DNA of 64,000 nt from Roseibium aggregatum (GTDB taxonomy: Bacteria; Pseudomonadota; Alphaproteobacteria; Rhizobiales; Stappiaceae), in the NCBI RefSeq assembly GCF_017309185.1, contig NZ_JAEKJZ010000004.1:406676-470675 (forward strand), read 5' to 3'. Below the pieces are notes generated by a model. It saw nothing but the letters and a program-made list of their open reading frames with translations, was not told the DNA's origin and searched no databases. Shown piece after piece: positions 44,907-53,392 of the stretch; positions within the stretch are counted from its first letter, which is position 1, and the number at the start of each line of letters is the position of its first letter. Both the position numbers and the translations under genes were made by a program.

Positions 44907-45431
44907 TTAGTCGAGCGGTCCGCCGATGCTGGCGGCGCCGTCCTGGTCGTTCGGGCCGCGCCCTGTACGGATCAGGTCGGCCAGAAAAGTCAGGCAGTAG
45001 TAGAGGATGCAGAGCCCGGAGAACGGGATCGCGACGTAGATCAGGCCCATCGGCAGGCGGAGTGCCGGCGAGACCTGGCCGGTCTCCAGCGTCCGCCCAA
45101 CAAGGTCGATGCCGCCATAGACCATGACGATGCCGGCGAAAAATGCCACGGCGGCGATGATGAGGCCGTTCACGAGAAGCCGGGCCCTACCTGTGGTGAT
45201 GACCGGCAGAAGGTCGATGGCAAGGTGACGGCGCCGGCCGAACGTATAGGCTCCGCCCAGAAGCGCGACCCAGATGAACAGGAAACGGGCCATCTCGTCG
45301 GTCACGGTGCTCGGACTCTGCAGCAGATAGCGCGAGACCACCTGCCAGACGACGCAGGCGACAAGAACGGCGAAAGCTGTGGTGATGACGACGCGCAGGA
45401 CCAGGTCCACGCCTCTGGTGATGACAGTCAC
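44907..45431 (-). CDS. TRAP transporter small permease (DctQ family)
   Basis: The 174-residue four-helix membrane protein opens GVDLVLRVVITTAFAVLVACVVW, includes SPSTVTDEMARFLFIWVALLGGAYTFG in the middle (the DctQ hallmark is spread over residues 40-65) and ends in an acidic tail. It pairs with DctM and the periplasmic binding protein. The start is GTG with GGGAGGAAC six bases upstream. It is the first gene of the leftward operon, facing the binding-protein gene across 245 bp that carry the operator. Confidence 0.9.
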   Translation of the reverse strand: MTVITRGVDLVLRVVITTAFAVLVACVVWQVVSRYLLQSPSTVTDEMARFLFIWVALLGGAYTFGRRRHLAIDLLPVITTGRARLLVNGLIIAAVAFFAGIVMVYGGIDLVGRTLETGQVSPALRLPMGLIYVAIPFSGLCILYYCLTFLADLIRTGRGPNDQDGAASIGGPLD

Positions 45432-45518
45432 GATGTTCCTCCCGTGCCGGCCCGGATGTTCGAAGAACCGCGGCAGCGGTATGAGCTTCGGCGCGTCTAG
45501 AAATGCGCCAGGAATGGA

Positions 45519-45556
45519 AACTGGTCAACCAATTTTATAAAACAGGTTGACTGATT
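45519..45556. promoter_or_regulatory. UxuR/FadR-type operator in the divergent TRAP promoter
   Basis: TGGTCAACCA at 45522-45531, inside AACTGGTCAACCAATTTT, has the TGGT-N2-ACCA form of E. coli UxuR/ExuR sites. An inverted copy of its GTCAACC heptamer lies at 45545-45551. The pair sits about 90 bp upstream of dctQ and 125 bp upstream of the binding-protein gene and could repress both operons through the GntR protein at 48519. Confidence 0.62.
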
Positions 45557-45676
45557 TTGAAAATTGGACGAACAATTCGCCATCCGCGGCAATCTCGAGC
45601 CGCGAGGCAAACGGTCGACCCTGGCGTTCCGGATAGAGCGGACACCTTGCGGCGAGACTGCGATTGGGAGGAAAAT

Positions 45677-46657
45677 ATGTCCAAATTCGTGAAACTGGCG
45701 GCTGTCATGGCCGCAGGCGTGGTTGCGCTCGGCTCTGCGGCCGGCGCCAAGACATTGCGGCTCAACCACAACAATCCGGAAGACCATCCGCTGCACAAGT
45801 CCATGGAGTTCATGGCCGAGAAAGTGGACGAGTTGACAAATGGAGATCTGAAAATCCGGATCTATGCCAACGCACAGCTCGGGACGCAGCGTGAATCCAT
45901 GGAGTTGATGCAGAACGGCTCGCTGGACATGGCGCGCTCCAATGCGTCCGAATTGGAAGCCTTCGAAGAATCCTACGGTGCACTGAACCTGCCCTACATC
46001 TTCGTCAGCGCCGATCACTATTACGACGTCCTGACCAGCGACATCGGTACCGACATCCTTGAAGCTTCCGCGGACAAGGGCTTTGTCGGCCTGGCGTTTT
46101 ATATCGAAGGCGCGCGTTCCTTCTATGCCAACAAGGAAATCCGGTCTCCGAAGGACCTGGAAGGCATGAAGATCCGCGTGCAGCCGAGCCCGTCCGCGAT
46201 CCGCATGGTCGAGCTGCTCGGCGGCAATCCGACGCCGATCGCCTGGGGTGAACTCTACAGCGCCCTTCAGCAGGGTGTCGTCGACGGCGCGGAAAACAAC
46301 CCGATGGCCCTGACCTCGGCCCGCCACGGCGAAGTGTCAAAAGTCTACTCCGACGACGGTCACACCATGATCCCGTCCGTCGTGATGATTTCCACCAAGA
46401 CCTGGAACGACCTTTCGGACGAGCATAAGGACGCGATCCGCAAGGCCGCGCGGGAGTCGATGGATTTTCACCGCGAGCAGTGGGATGCGATGAGCGCCGC
46501 AGCCGTCGAAACCGCCAAGAGCGAACTCGGCGTGAAGTTCATCGAGGTGGAAAAGGGGCCTTTCATCGAGGCGGTTCTGCCGATGCATGAAGAAGCCGCG
46601 CAGAAATCCCCGGTGGTGGCCGATCTGATCAAGCGGATCAAGGACGCGGCGGAATAA
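45677..46657 (+). CDS. TRAP transporter periplasmic substrate-binding protein (DctP family)
   Basis: The 326-residue secreted protein has a signal peptide (residues 1-24, ending GSAAGA) and the DctP fold. The carboxylate-binding arginine is expected in MKIRVQPSPSAIRMVELLGG near residues 162-181, followed by ALQQGVVDGAENNP near 196-209. It binds an acidic sugar, consistent with a glucuronide. GGGAGGAAA sets the start at 45677; the frame further upstream is not similar to anything. It heads the rightward operon with uidA-like, gntR and uxuA genes. Confidence 0.92.
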   Translation: MSKFVKLAAVMAAGVVALGSAAGAKTLRLNHNNPEDHPLHKSMEFMAEKVDELTNGDLKIRIYANAQLGTQRESMELMQNGSLDMARSNASELEAFEESYGALNLPYIFVSADHYYDVLTSDIGTDILEASADKGFVGLAFYIEGARSFYANKEIRSPKDLEGMKIRVQPSPSAIRMVELLGGNPTPIAWGELYSALQQGVVDGAENNPMALTSARHGEVSKVYSDDGHTMIPSVVMISTKTWNDLSDEHKDAIRKAARESMDFHREQWDAMSAAAVETAKSELGVKFIEVEKGPFIEAVLPMHEEAAQKSPVVADLIKRIKDAAE

Positions 46658-46701
46658 TCCGGCCGTCCCCTCGCGAAGACCAGGTCCAAGGTTTGTAAAA
46701 G

Positions 46702-48522
46702 ATGCTCGAACGCTCGAAACTCGCCGATAACGCGCTTCAGGCGCTGCATGACGAAGACTACGATGTGCCTTTCAACACGCAGTCCTTGAACCATGACGGC
46801 CTGATCTTCATGGGCGGGCGGGCATCGACAAGCCTTGACGGCGACTGGAACTTCTGTGTCGACCTCCTGGACACCGGCCTCCGGCAGAAATGGTTCGCCA
46901 TGCTGCCGGAGACACCGGAAGAACGAACAGAGCCCTGGGACTACGATCCCTACATGGGCGAAACCGTACCGGTTCCCTCGAACTGGGCCATGCTGAAGGA
47001 GAAATGGTACTTCTTCGAAGGCAGCGCCTGGTATACACGCCCTCTGGATGCAGCGCCTGAAGACCCCGGCAAACGGCGGTTTCTGCGGTTCGGAGCGGCA
47101 GCCTATGACTGCAAGATCTTCCTGAACGGCGAGTTCCTGGGAAATCACTACGGCGCATCGACACCGTTCTGCGTTGAGGTTACGGGGAAACTCAAGCCGG
47201 GGCGCAACTGGCTCATGGCCTGCGTCAACAACACCCGTACCCGCGACCGGGTTCCGATGCGGAATACCGACTGGTTCAACTACGGCGGCCTTTATCGCGA
47301 GGTCTGCCTGTTTGAGACGCCGCAGAGCGTGATCAAGGACTTTTTTCTCTATCTCGTGCCGGACGGCACCTATTCGACGTTGCGCGCCGAAGTTACGGTA
47401 GACGGTCCGGATGCCGGTCCCGCGAGGATTTCGATCCCCGCGCTCGGAATCGATGCCGAGTTCCCCGCGACCGCGAACGGCAAGGCCGGGATGGATATCC
47501 CGGCGCGGCCGGACCTCTGGAGCCCGGAGACACCGGAGCTCTACGACGTCAGCGTGACCTGTGGCGAGGATCGCGTCAGCGACCGCGTCGGGTTCCGCCA
47601 GATCGAGCGGCGGGGGACAGAGATCCTGCTCAACGGCAAATCACTGTTCCTGCGCGGCATCTCCGTGCATGAGGACGATGCGGTTCTTGGCAAGGTCACA
47701 GGCGAAGAGGACTTGCGTCGCCGGTTCAACCACGCGCGCGAACTCGGCTGCAACTATCTGCGCCTGGCGCATTATCCGCATCACGAACGGGCCGCCCGGC
47801 TTGCAGACGAACTCGGCTTCCTGCTCTGGGAGGAGATCCCGGTTTACTGGGCGATCGAATTCGACAATCCAGCGACCCTCAGAGACGCGGAAAACCAGCT
47901 GATGGAGCTGATCAAGCGCGACCGCAACCGGGCAAGCGTGGTCATCTGGTCCGTCGGCAACGAAAATCCGGACACGGATGGACGACTCAAATTCATGAAG
48001 AGGCTGGCGGACACCTGCAAGTCTCTCGATCCAACCCGTCTGACCTCGGCCGCGTGCCTGGTGAACCATGCCCAAAACCGGATCGAGGACCGGCTCGCCG
48101 CCCACATCGACGTTATCGGTCTCAATGAATACTACGGCTGGTACGAAGAAGATTTCGAGGACCTCGCGGCCATCGGCCGGAATTCCGAACCGGACCGTCC
48201 TGTCGTGATTTCAGAGACCGGCGCCGACGGCGTCATCGGTGAAAAGGGACCGGAAAAGGGTCTCTTCAGCGAAGACTACATGGCGGAGGTTTACCGCAGG
48301 CAGATCGCCACCCTGCGCGGCCTTGACTATATCAAGGGCATGTCGCCGTGGATACTCTACGATTTCCGCGTTGAACGGCGCCAAAACATCTTTCAGAACG
48401 GCTACAATCACAAAGGGCTGATTGCCGCAGACAAGAAAACGAAGAAAAAAGCATTCCACATCCTGGCCGACTACTACCGTCAGATCGCAGCCGGCGAGGA
48501 GGATGCGAGGAAAGCCTCATGA
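46702..48522 (+). CDS. uidA: Glycoside hydrolase family 2 beta-glucuronidase
   Basis: The 606-residue cytoplasmic enzyme hydrolyses beta-D-glucuronides. The jelly-roll domain is at about 35-210, the Ig-like domain at 215-305 and the catalytic barrel from 305 on. Acid/base Glu421 is in SVGNENPDTDGR, and nucleophile Glu505 is in VISETGADG. The NxK motif that recognises the glucuronate carboxylate is present as Asn569-His570-Lys571 in GYNHKGL, which argues for glucuronidase rather than galactosidase. It follows the TRAP binding protein by 44 bp and overlaps gntR by 4 bp (ATGA). Confidence 0.93.
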   Translation: MLERSKLADNALQALHDEDYDVPFNTQSLNHDGLIFMGGRASTSLDGDWNFCVDLLDTGLRQKWFAMLPETPEERTEPWDYDPYMGETVPVPSNWAMLKEKWYFFEGSAWYTRPLDAAPEDPGKRRFLRFGAAAYDCKIFLNGEFLGNHYGASTPFCVEVTGKLKPGRNWLMACVNNTRTRDRVPMRNTDWFNYGGLYREVCLFETPQSVIKDFFLYLVPDGTYSTLRAEVTVDGPDAGPARISIPALGIDAEFPATANGKAGMDIPARPDLWSPETPELYDVSVTCGEDRVSDRVGFRQIERRGTEILLNGKSLFLRGISVHEDDAVLGKVTGEEDLRRRFNHARELGCNYLRLAHYPHHERAARLADELGFLLWEEIPVYWAIEFDNPATLRDAENQLMELIKRDRNRASVVIWSVGNENPDTDGRLKFMKRLADTCKSLDPTRLTSAACLVNHAQNRIEDRLAAHIDVIGLNEYYGWYEEDFEDLAAIGRNSEPDRPVVISETGADGVIGEKGPEKGLFSEDYMAEVYRRQIATLRGLDYIKGMSPWILYDFRVERRQNIFQNGYNHKGLIAADKKTKKKAFHILADYYRQIAAGEEDARKAS

Positions 48523-49259
48523 CGAGCGATGTCGCAAAGCGCCGATATCAGGAAATCGCCGAACTTCTTGCGCGGCGTATCGCCGAGGAGGGCTACAAGC
48601 CAGGCGACAAGTTTCCGACCGAGCGGCAGATCTCGCTGGAACTCGGCATCAGCAGATCCCTGGTCCGGGAAGCCTTCATCGTGCTGGAGATCGAAGGCTA
48701 TCTGGACGTGCGCAAGGGCTCGGGCAGCTACGTCGCAGACGGTGAAAAGATCTCGCTGAACGTTCAGAAGGCCGATTACGGCCCGTTCGAGCTGCTGCAG
48801 GCGCGACAGCTGTTGGAAAGCAGCATTGCGGGTTTCGCCGCCCAGACCATCACCAAGAGCGATATCGTTCATTTGCGCGAAACCCTGGAACTCGAACGCC
48901 GGGCGATCGAAAACGGTGAGGAAGACTACGCTGCCGATCGCCTGTTTCACCTGCAGATCGCCGAGGCGACACAGAACAGCGTGCTGGTCGCCCAGGTCGA
49001 GGACCTCTGGACGAAACGGGAAAACAGTTCCATGTGGGCCAGGCTTCACGACCGTATCTTCGACCTGAGCTACCGGGCCAAATGGCTGGACGATCACGCG
49101 GAGATTCTGGAAGCCCTTCGGCACCGCAATTCCGACAAGGCCGGCCAGGCGATGTGGCAACACCTGGAAAACGTCCGCCGCACCCTGCTTGAGCTCTCCG
49201 ATGTCGGCGACCCGGAATTCGACGGCTATCTCTATACGCCGGCGCGGGCAGCGCCATGA
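48519..49259 (+). CDS. FadR-subfamily GntR regulator, UxuR-like
   Basis: The 246-residue regulator has an N-terminal winged helix (RISYR-like GDKFPTERQISLELGISRSLVREAFIVLE split over residues 29-57) and an FCD domain (about 90-235). The operon context (glucuronidase, mannonate dehydratase, fructuronate reductase) and a UxuR-like site at 45522-45531 suggest it senses a hexuronate intermediate such as fructuronate. Translationally coupled to the glucuronidase gene through ATGA. Confidence 0.88.
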   Translation: MTSDVAKRRYQEIAELLARRIAEEGYKPGDKFPTERQISLELGISRSLVREAFIVLEIEGYLDVRKGSGSYVADGEKISLNVQKADYGPFELLQARQLLESSIAGFAAQTITKSDIVHLRETLELERRAIENGEEDYAADRLFHLQIAEATQNSVLVAQVEDLWTKRENSSMWARLHDRIFDLSYRAKWLDDHAEILEALRHRNSDKAGQAMWQHLENVRRTLLELSDVGDPEFDGYLYTPARAAP

Positions 49260-49302
49260 CTGCTGGCCCCGATCGCGATAACGACAAGAAAGACATGAAG
49301 CG

Positions 49303-50484
49303 ATGATCGAAAGCTGGCGCTGGTTCGGACCGCAGGACCCGGTTTCCCTTCAGGACATTCGACAGGCGGGCGCGACGGGGATCGTCACTGCCCTGCATGA
49401 TATCCCGAATGGCACCTTTTGGCCGGAAGAAGACATTGCCGCCAGGCGGGAGATGATCGAAGCGGCCGGACTTGAATGGGTCGTTACCGAGAGCATTCCG
49501 GTTCACGAGGATATCAAGACCGGCGCACCCGGCTGGGAGCAATGGGCGCAGAACTGGGCCGGGACCGTTCGCGCGCTCGCGCATCAGGGCGTGAAAACGA
49601 TCTGCTACAATTTCATGCCGGTCCTGGACTGGACCCGCACGGATCTCGATTATCGCCTGGCCGACGGCGCATCGGCGCTTCGGTTCGAATTCAGGGCCTA
49701 TGCCGCCTTCGATCTCTTCATCCTGAAACGGGAGGGGGCCGAGAACGATTACAGCGAAGAGGATATCGCCGAGGCCGAGGCCTATTGGGCAGAGAGTTCG
49801 GACGCGGAACGGAACAGGCTGACGGCAAATATCATCGCGGGCCTGCCGGGCTCCGAGGAGAGCTACACGCTTGAAAGTTTCAGCGACTGTCTGGCGTCCT
49901 ACCGGGAGATCGGCCGGGAAGACCTTTTTCAGAACCTGAAGAACTTCCTAGATGTGGTGGTCCCGGCGGCCGAGGAGGCGGGAGCCCTACTTGCGTTGCA
50001 TCCCGACGATCCGCCCCGGTCGCTGTTCGGACTTCCGCGGATTGTGAGCAGCCTTGCCGACCTCGAACGCATTGCCGCGATGAACGGGTCGAACGCACAT
50101 GGCTTCACGCTTTGCACCGGATCGCTCGGAGCGCACCCGGACAACGATCTTCCAGCTATTGTCGAAGCGCTTGGCGCGCGCATTCACTTCACGCATCTGA
50201 GGGCGACGCGCCGGGAGACTGACCCGCGCAGCTTTCACGAAGACGCGCATTTGGCGGGTGACATCGACATGGTCGCCATCGTCCGGGCCATAAGACATCT
50301 GGAGCGCAAGACGCAATCCGCTCTGCCGATGCGGCCGGATCACGGTCATCGTATCCTGAACGACCTGACGGGCACATCGACACCGGGCTATCCGGCGATC
50401 GGCCGACTGCGCGGCCTTGCGGAGTTGCGCGGAGTGAGCCGGGCGATCGACGTCCTGGACGGGTTGGAAACGATCCCGCGTTAA
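49303..50484 (+). CDS. uxuA: Mannonate dehydratase UxuA
   Basis: The 393-residue TIM-barrel enzyme converts D-mannonate to 2-keto-3-deoxygluconate. Family motifs include WRWFGPQDPVSLQDIRQAGA at residues 4-23, MPVLDWTRTDL near 105-115, the metal site region HPDDPPRSLFGLPRIVS near 230-246, FTLCTGSLGAHPDND near 266-280, and RPDHGHRI near 345-352. It completes the glucuronide route with UxuB. The upstream 43-bp gap lacks a terminator. UxaC (glucuronate isomerase) and KDG kinase are not in the window. Confidence 0.95.
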   Translation: MIESWRWFGPQDPVSLQDIRQAGATGIVTALHDIPNGTFWPEEDIAARREMIEAAGLEWVVTESIPVHEDIKTGAPGWEQWAQNWAGTVRALAHQGVKTICYNFMPVLDWTRTDLDYRLADGASALRFEFRAYAAFDLFILKREGAENDYSEEDIAEAEAYWAESSDAERNRLTANIIAGLPGSEESYTLESFSDCLASYREIGREDLFQNLKNFLDVVVPAAEEAGALLALHPDDPPRSLFGLPRIVSSLADLERIAAMNGSNAHGFTLCTGSLGAHPDNDLPAIVEALGARIHFTHLRATRRETDPRSFHEDAHLAGDIDMVAIVRAIRHLERKTQSALPMRPDHGHRILNDLTGTSTPGYPAIGRLRGLAELRGVSRAIDVLDGLETIPR

Positions 50485-50727
50485 CACGGTATGTACCGAA
50501 ACCTCATGTGCGACACCAAGGCGTCGCGCTCGGGCGATTACGCCAGGCGTTGCCAGTCTTTCTGAAATCGCTGAATTGTCGAGGTTCCGGCCGGTGTCGG
50601 TGGGGCGGCTGCCGCTTCGGTGAGGGCGCGGGCCATTGCCCAATCGGACAATACAGCTTACCTAAGTTGCGCATTCAGTTGGAGGCTGATTGCGGTTCTC
50701 TCGGATTTTCAACAAAGGATCATTCAA

Positions 50728-51378
50728 ATGGGTCTTCGCATCAACGATACGGTTCCGAATTTCACCGCGGACACCGATCAGGGTCAGATCACGTTCCATG
50801 ACTGGATCGGCGACAGCTGGGCGATCCTGTTCAGTCACCCGAAGGATTTCACACCTGTCTGCACCACCGAGTTCGGTGCCGTCGCCCAACTGGCGGACGA
50901 ATGGGAAAAACGCGGAACCAAGGTGATCGGCGTTTCCGTTGACAGCGCCGAAGACCATAAGAAATGGAAAGCGGATATCGAGAAGGTCGGTGGCTGCACC
51001 GCCGGATTCCCGATCATCGCCGATGAGGATCTTGGCGTGTCCAAGGCGTTCGACATGCTGCCCGCCGAAGCCTATCTGCCGGATGGACGCACGCCGGCCG
51101 ACAGCGCCACCGTGCGCTCGGTCTTCATCATCGGCCCGGACAAGCAGCTCAAGCTGTCCATGACCTACCCGATGACGGTCGGCCGGAACTTCGCGGAAGT
51201 CCTGCGCGCTCTCGATGGTCTTCAGACGGCGGCCAAGGGCGTCGCGACGCCGGCCAACTGGCAGGTCGGCCAGGACGTGATCATTCCGACGAGCGTCAGC
51301 GACGAGGACGCCAAGGCGAAGTTCGGCGACTTCGAAACCGTTCTGCCTTACCTGCGCAAGGCCAAACTGCCGGCTTAA
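50728..51378 (+). CDS. Peroxiredoxin, Prx6/1-Cys type
   Basis: The 216-residue cytoplasmic thiol peroxidase has peroxidatic Cys45 in FTPVCTTEFG and an active-site arginine in ATVRSVFIIGPD near residues 129-140. The long C-terminal extension GVATPANWQVGQDVIIPTSV is typical of Prx6. A further cysteine (Cys90) is not at a standard resolving position. It reduces hydrogen peroxide and organic hydroperoxides. The 243-bp upstream region contains no other gene I can support. A very stable hairpin follows. Confidence 0.94.
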   Translation: MGLRINDTVPNFTADTDQGQITFHDWIGDSWAILFSHPKDFTPVCTTEFGAVAQLADEWEKRGTKVIGVSVDSAEDHKKWKADIEKVGGCTAGFPIIADEDLGVSKAFDMLPAEAYLPDGRTPADSATVRSVFIIGPDKQLKLSMTYPMTVGRNFAEVLRALDGLQTAAKGVATPANWQVGQDVIIPTSVSDEDAKAKFGDFETVLPYLRKAKLPA

Positions 51379-51409
51379 AGCAGGTGTAGAAACACCGATA
51401 TCAAGGAAG

Positions 51410-51439
51410 GTCCCGGCGGCACGCTTGTGCCGCCGGGAC
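51410..51439. terminator. Perfect 13-bp stem-loop between convergent genes
   Basis: GTCCCGGCGGCAC and GTGCCGCCGGGAC enclose a GCTT tetraloop, 31 bp after the peroxiredoxin stop and 21 bp after the small-protein stop on the other strand. It probably terminates both. Confidence 0.75.
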
Positions 51440-51460
51440 GTCTTCCGGAGGAAGGTGGGG

Positions 51461-51655
51461 TCAACCTCCGGACGAGCAGATTTGCAGGAGCGCCGCGGCC
51501 GTGTGAGGGACCGCAAGACCCAGACAGCAGGCGTGGGCCGTGGCCAGGAAGGCCGTCAGCAATGTGCCGGTTGCCAGAGCCAGCATCAGCGACGGGTCGC
51601 TTCTGATTTCCGCGACCGCCAGCGAAACGGGTGTGCGAGTTTGCCCTGTTGTCAT
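51461..51655 (-). CDS. Small membrane protein of unknown function (64 residues)
   Basis: The ATG at 51655 is preceded by GGAGGAAAG at ideal spacing, which is the main reason to believe it. Residues about 22-55 form one long or two short hydrophobic helices (LMLALATGTLLTAFLATAHA, then CLGLAVPHTAAALLQIC), with a Cys pair at the turn and a further Cys near the end. I recognise no family. It is isolated: convergent with the peroxiredoxin and 246 bp from coxG, with its promoter in that gap. Confidence 0.55.
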   Translation of the reverse strand: MTTGQTRTPVSLAVAEIRSDPSLMLALATGTLLTAFLATAHACCLGLAVPHTAAALLQICSSGG

Positions 51656-51901
51656 GTCTTTCCTCCGAATTGCCGCAGGGAATGACGTTAAGCCGAGTTC
51701 TCTGCGTTTGCCTCCAATTTACCTCTCCCTGGGGAGTGTCGGCGCTTGCGCCGCGCGTTGGATATGGCCTCTCTGTTATTTCGAGGATATTGTTCCTTCA
51801 TCCCAACCCTCCCCAAAAAGGAGAGAGAGCTTATCCGTCTAAATGTAGTTGCCTTGCCCAAGACGGGAATGCGTTAGCGTTGATTTTCGTCACTTTCCCC
51901 G

Positions 51902-52477
51902 TTAGCCAGCCGTTTCCTCGGCCGGGGTCTGATCCTTCTTGCCGCCGAACAGGCCCCCGAGCCAGCCCTTCTTCTGTTCACCGTCCTGTGCAGCCGTTTC
52001 CTCGGCCTTTTCCGTCTCCGCCGTTTCCGGAGTGCTGGGAGCGACCTGTTCGCCAAACGCGGTGAAGAACTCGCCGGCAAGCCGCTTGGCGGTGGAATCG
52101 ATCAGCCGGGATCCGAGTTGGGCAAGCTTGCCGCCGATCTTCGCCTCGACATCGTAGTGCAGGATGGTTGCGTCCGGTCCGTCTTCCTCCAGACGGACCT
52201 TTGCGCCGCCACGGGCAAAGCCTGCGACACCGCCGGACCCTTCGCCTTCGATCGTGTAGCCGTTGGGCGGGTCGAGGTCGTTCAGGGTAACCTTGCCGCC
52301 AAACGTTGCCTTGACAGGCCCGACCTTCAGCTTGACCTTGGCCTCAAGTTCCGTGTCCGAGTTCTTGGTCAATTCCTCACAGCCCGGGATCGACGCCTTG
52401 AGCACTTCCGGATCGTTCAGGGCCTCCCAGACCTTTTCGCGGGGCGCTTCAATTCTCTGACTGTCAGTCATCTGCAT
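51902..52477 (-). CDS. coxG: CoxG, SRPBCC-fold CO dehydrogenase accessory protein
   Basis: The 191-residue protein has an SRPBCC/Bet v1-like lipid-binding domain (about 1-145; IEAPREKVWEALNDPEVLKA at the start, LKVGPVKATFGGKVTLND in the middle), a Pro/Glu-rich linker, and a short amphipathic C-terminus (KKGWLGGLFGGKK). CoxG recruits CO dehydrogenase to the cytoplasmic membrane, and the tail may contribute. It is the last gene of the leftward cox operon, 23 bp after coxF. Confidence 0.9.
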   Translation of the reverse strand: MQMTDSQRIEAPREKVWEALNDPEVLKASIPGCEELTKNSDTELEAKVKLKVGPVKATFGGKVTLNDLDPPNGYTIEGEGSGGVAGFARGGAKVRLEEDGPDATILHYDVEAKIGGKLAQLGSRLIDSTAKRLAGEFFTAFGEQVAPSTPETAETEKAEETAAQDGEQKKGWLGGLFGGKKDQTPAEETAG

Positions 52478-52500
52478 GGGATGGGTCTCCGATAGGTTCG

Positions 52501-53373
52501 TTAAACGTGGGTGATATTTTTCTGGCGCTGGTCCTTGCGGCGGATGAGCAGAAGCTCAGCGAGAATGGACAGCGCGATCTCTTCCGGCGTGATGGCACCG
52601 AGGTCGAGTCCGGCAGGGCCTTCGATCCGCTCAAGGTCGGTTTCGCCAAATCCCTTTTCGCGAAGTTTTTCCTTCAGCGCGGCGATCTTGCGCCGGCTGC
52701 CGACGAAGCCGAGATGGCGGGTGGTGGCTTTCAGCGCGCCTTCAAGTGCGGCGAGATCGCCTCGGCCCTGGGTCGAAACGACGACGAAATTCTCGGCGTT
52801 TCCCAGTTGTGACAGGTCGTAGGTGTCGATCCGGCGATTGGCGACCCTATAAGCAGAAAGATCTTCTGCCGGCGCGCATACCGTGACGTCGAAGCCGATG
52901 CCTGGCGCCTGCTTGGCCAGGGCGATGGCCACGGGGCTCGAACCGCAGATCACGAGATTGGGCCGCGGCAGGACCGGTTCGATGAAAATGTCCATCGTTC
53001 CCTGGCTAGGGCACATGTTTTTTGCGAACCGCACGCCTTCCCGTTCCTCGCCCGGGGCGACGCCGCGCTCGGCGAGAAGGTCTGCCGGCTGGATGGAAAT
53101 CAGCCGGGTCTCACCGTCTTCGAGGGCTTCCCTGGCCGCCTTGAGGACGGCACCACGCGCACATCCGCCGCCGATCCAGCCACCGGCGATGGTCCCGTCG
53201 GCGGCAATCACGGCCTTCGCGCCGGCCTTGGCGGCGGTGACCGAAATGGTGCGCACCACGGTTGCCAGGACGTAAGGCGTGTGTTCGCCCTGAAGCCGGT
53301 TCATCAGCGGCTGAAGATCGCCCGTCAGCTCCGGTGCGGCGGTGTCGTGGGTCTCTGGAACCGCATGTTTCAT
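52501..53373 (-). CDS. coxF: CoxF, XdhC-family molybdoenzyme maturation protein
   Basis: The 290-residue XdhC/CoxI-family protein has an N-terminal domain with GGWIGGGCARGAVLKAA near residues 65-81 and a C-terminal NAD-like Rossmann fold, PNLVICGSSPVAIALAKQ, near 138-155. It helps insert or sulfurate the molybdenum cofactor of the CODH. The ATG at 53373 follows GGGAG; an ATG at 53388 is possible. It lies 19 bp downstream of coxE. Confidence 0.88.
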   Translation of the reverse strand: MKHAVPETHDTAAPELTGDLQPLMNRLQGEHTPYVLATVVRTISVTAAKAGAKAVIAADGTIAGGWIGGGCARGAVLKAAREALEDGETRLISIQPADLLAERGVAPGEEREGVRFAKNMCPSQGTMDIFIEPVLPRPNLVICGSSPVAIALAKQAPGIGFDVTVCAPAEDLSAYRVANRRIDTYDLSQLGNAENFVVVSTQGRGDLAALEGALKATTRHLGFVGSRRKIAALKEKLREKGFGETDLERIEGPAGLDLGAITPEEIALSILAELLLIRRKDQRQKNITHV

Positions 53374-53392
53374 CGTCGGGTCTCCCATGACG

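Noticed and set aside
51780..51835. CCAACCCTCCCCAAAAAGGAG stretch as another copy of the mosaic repeat
   Set aside because: Only a short hairpin-like segment is shared, and the TGTC palindrome and AGAGGGG parts are missing.
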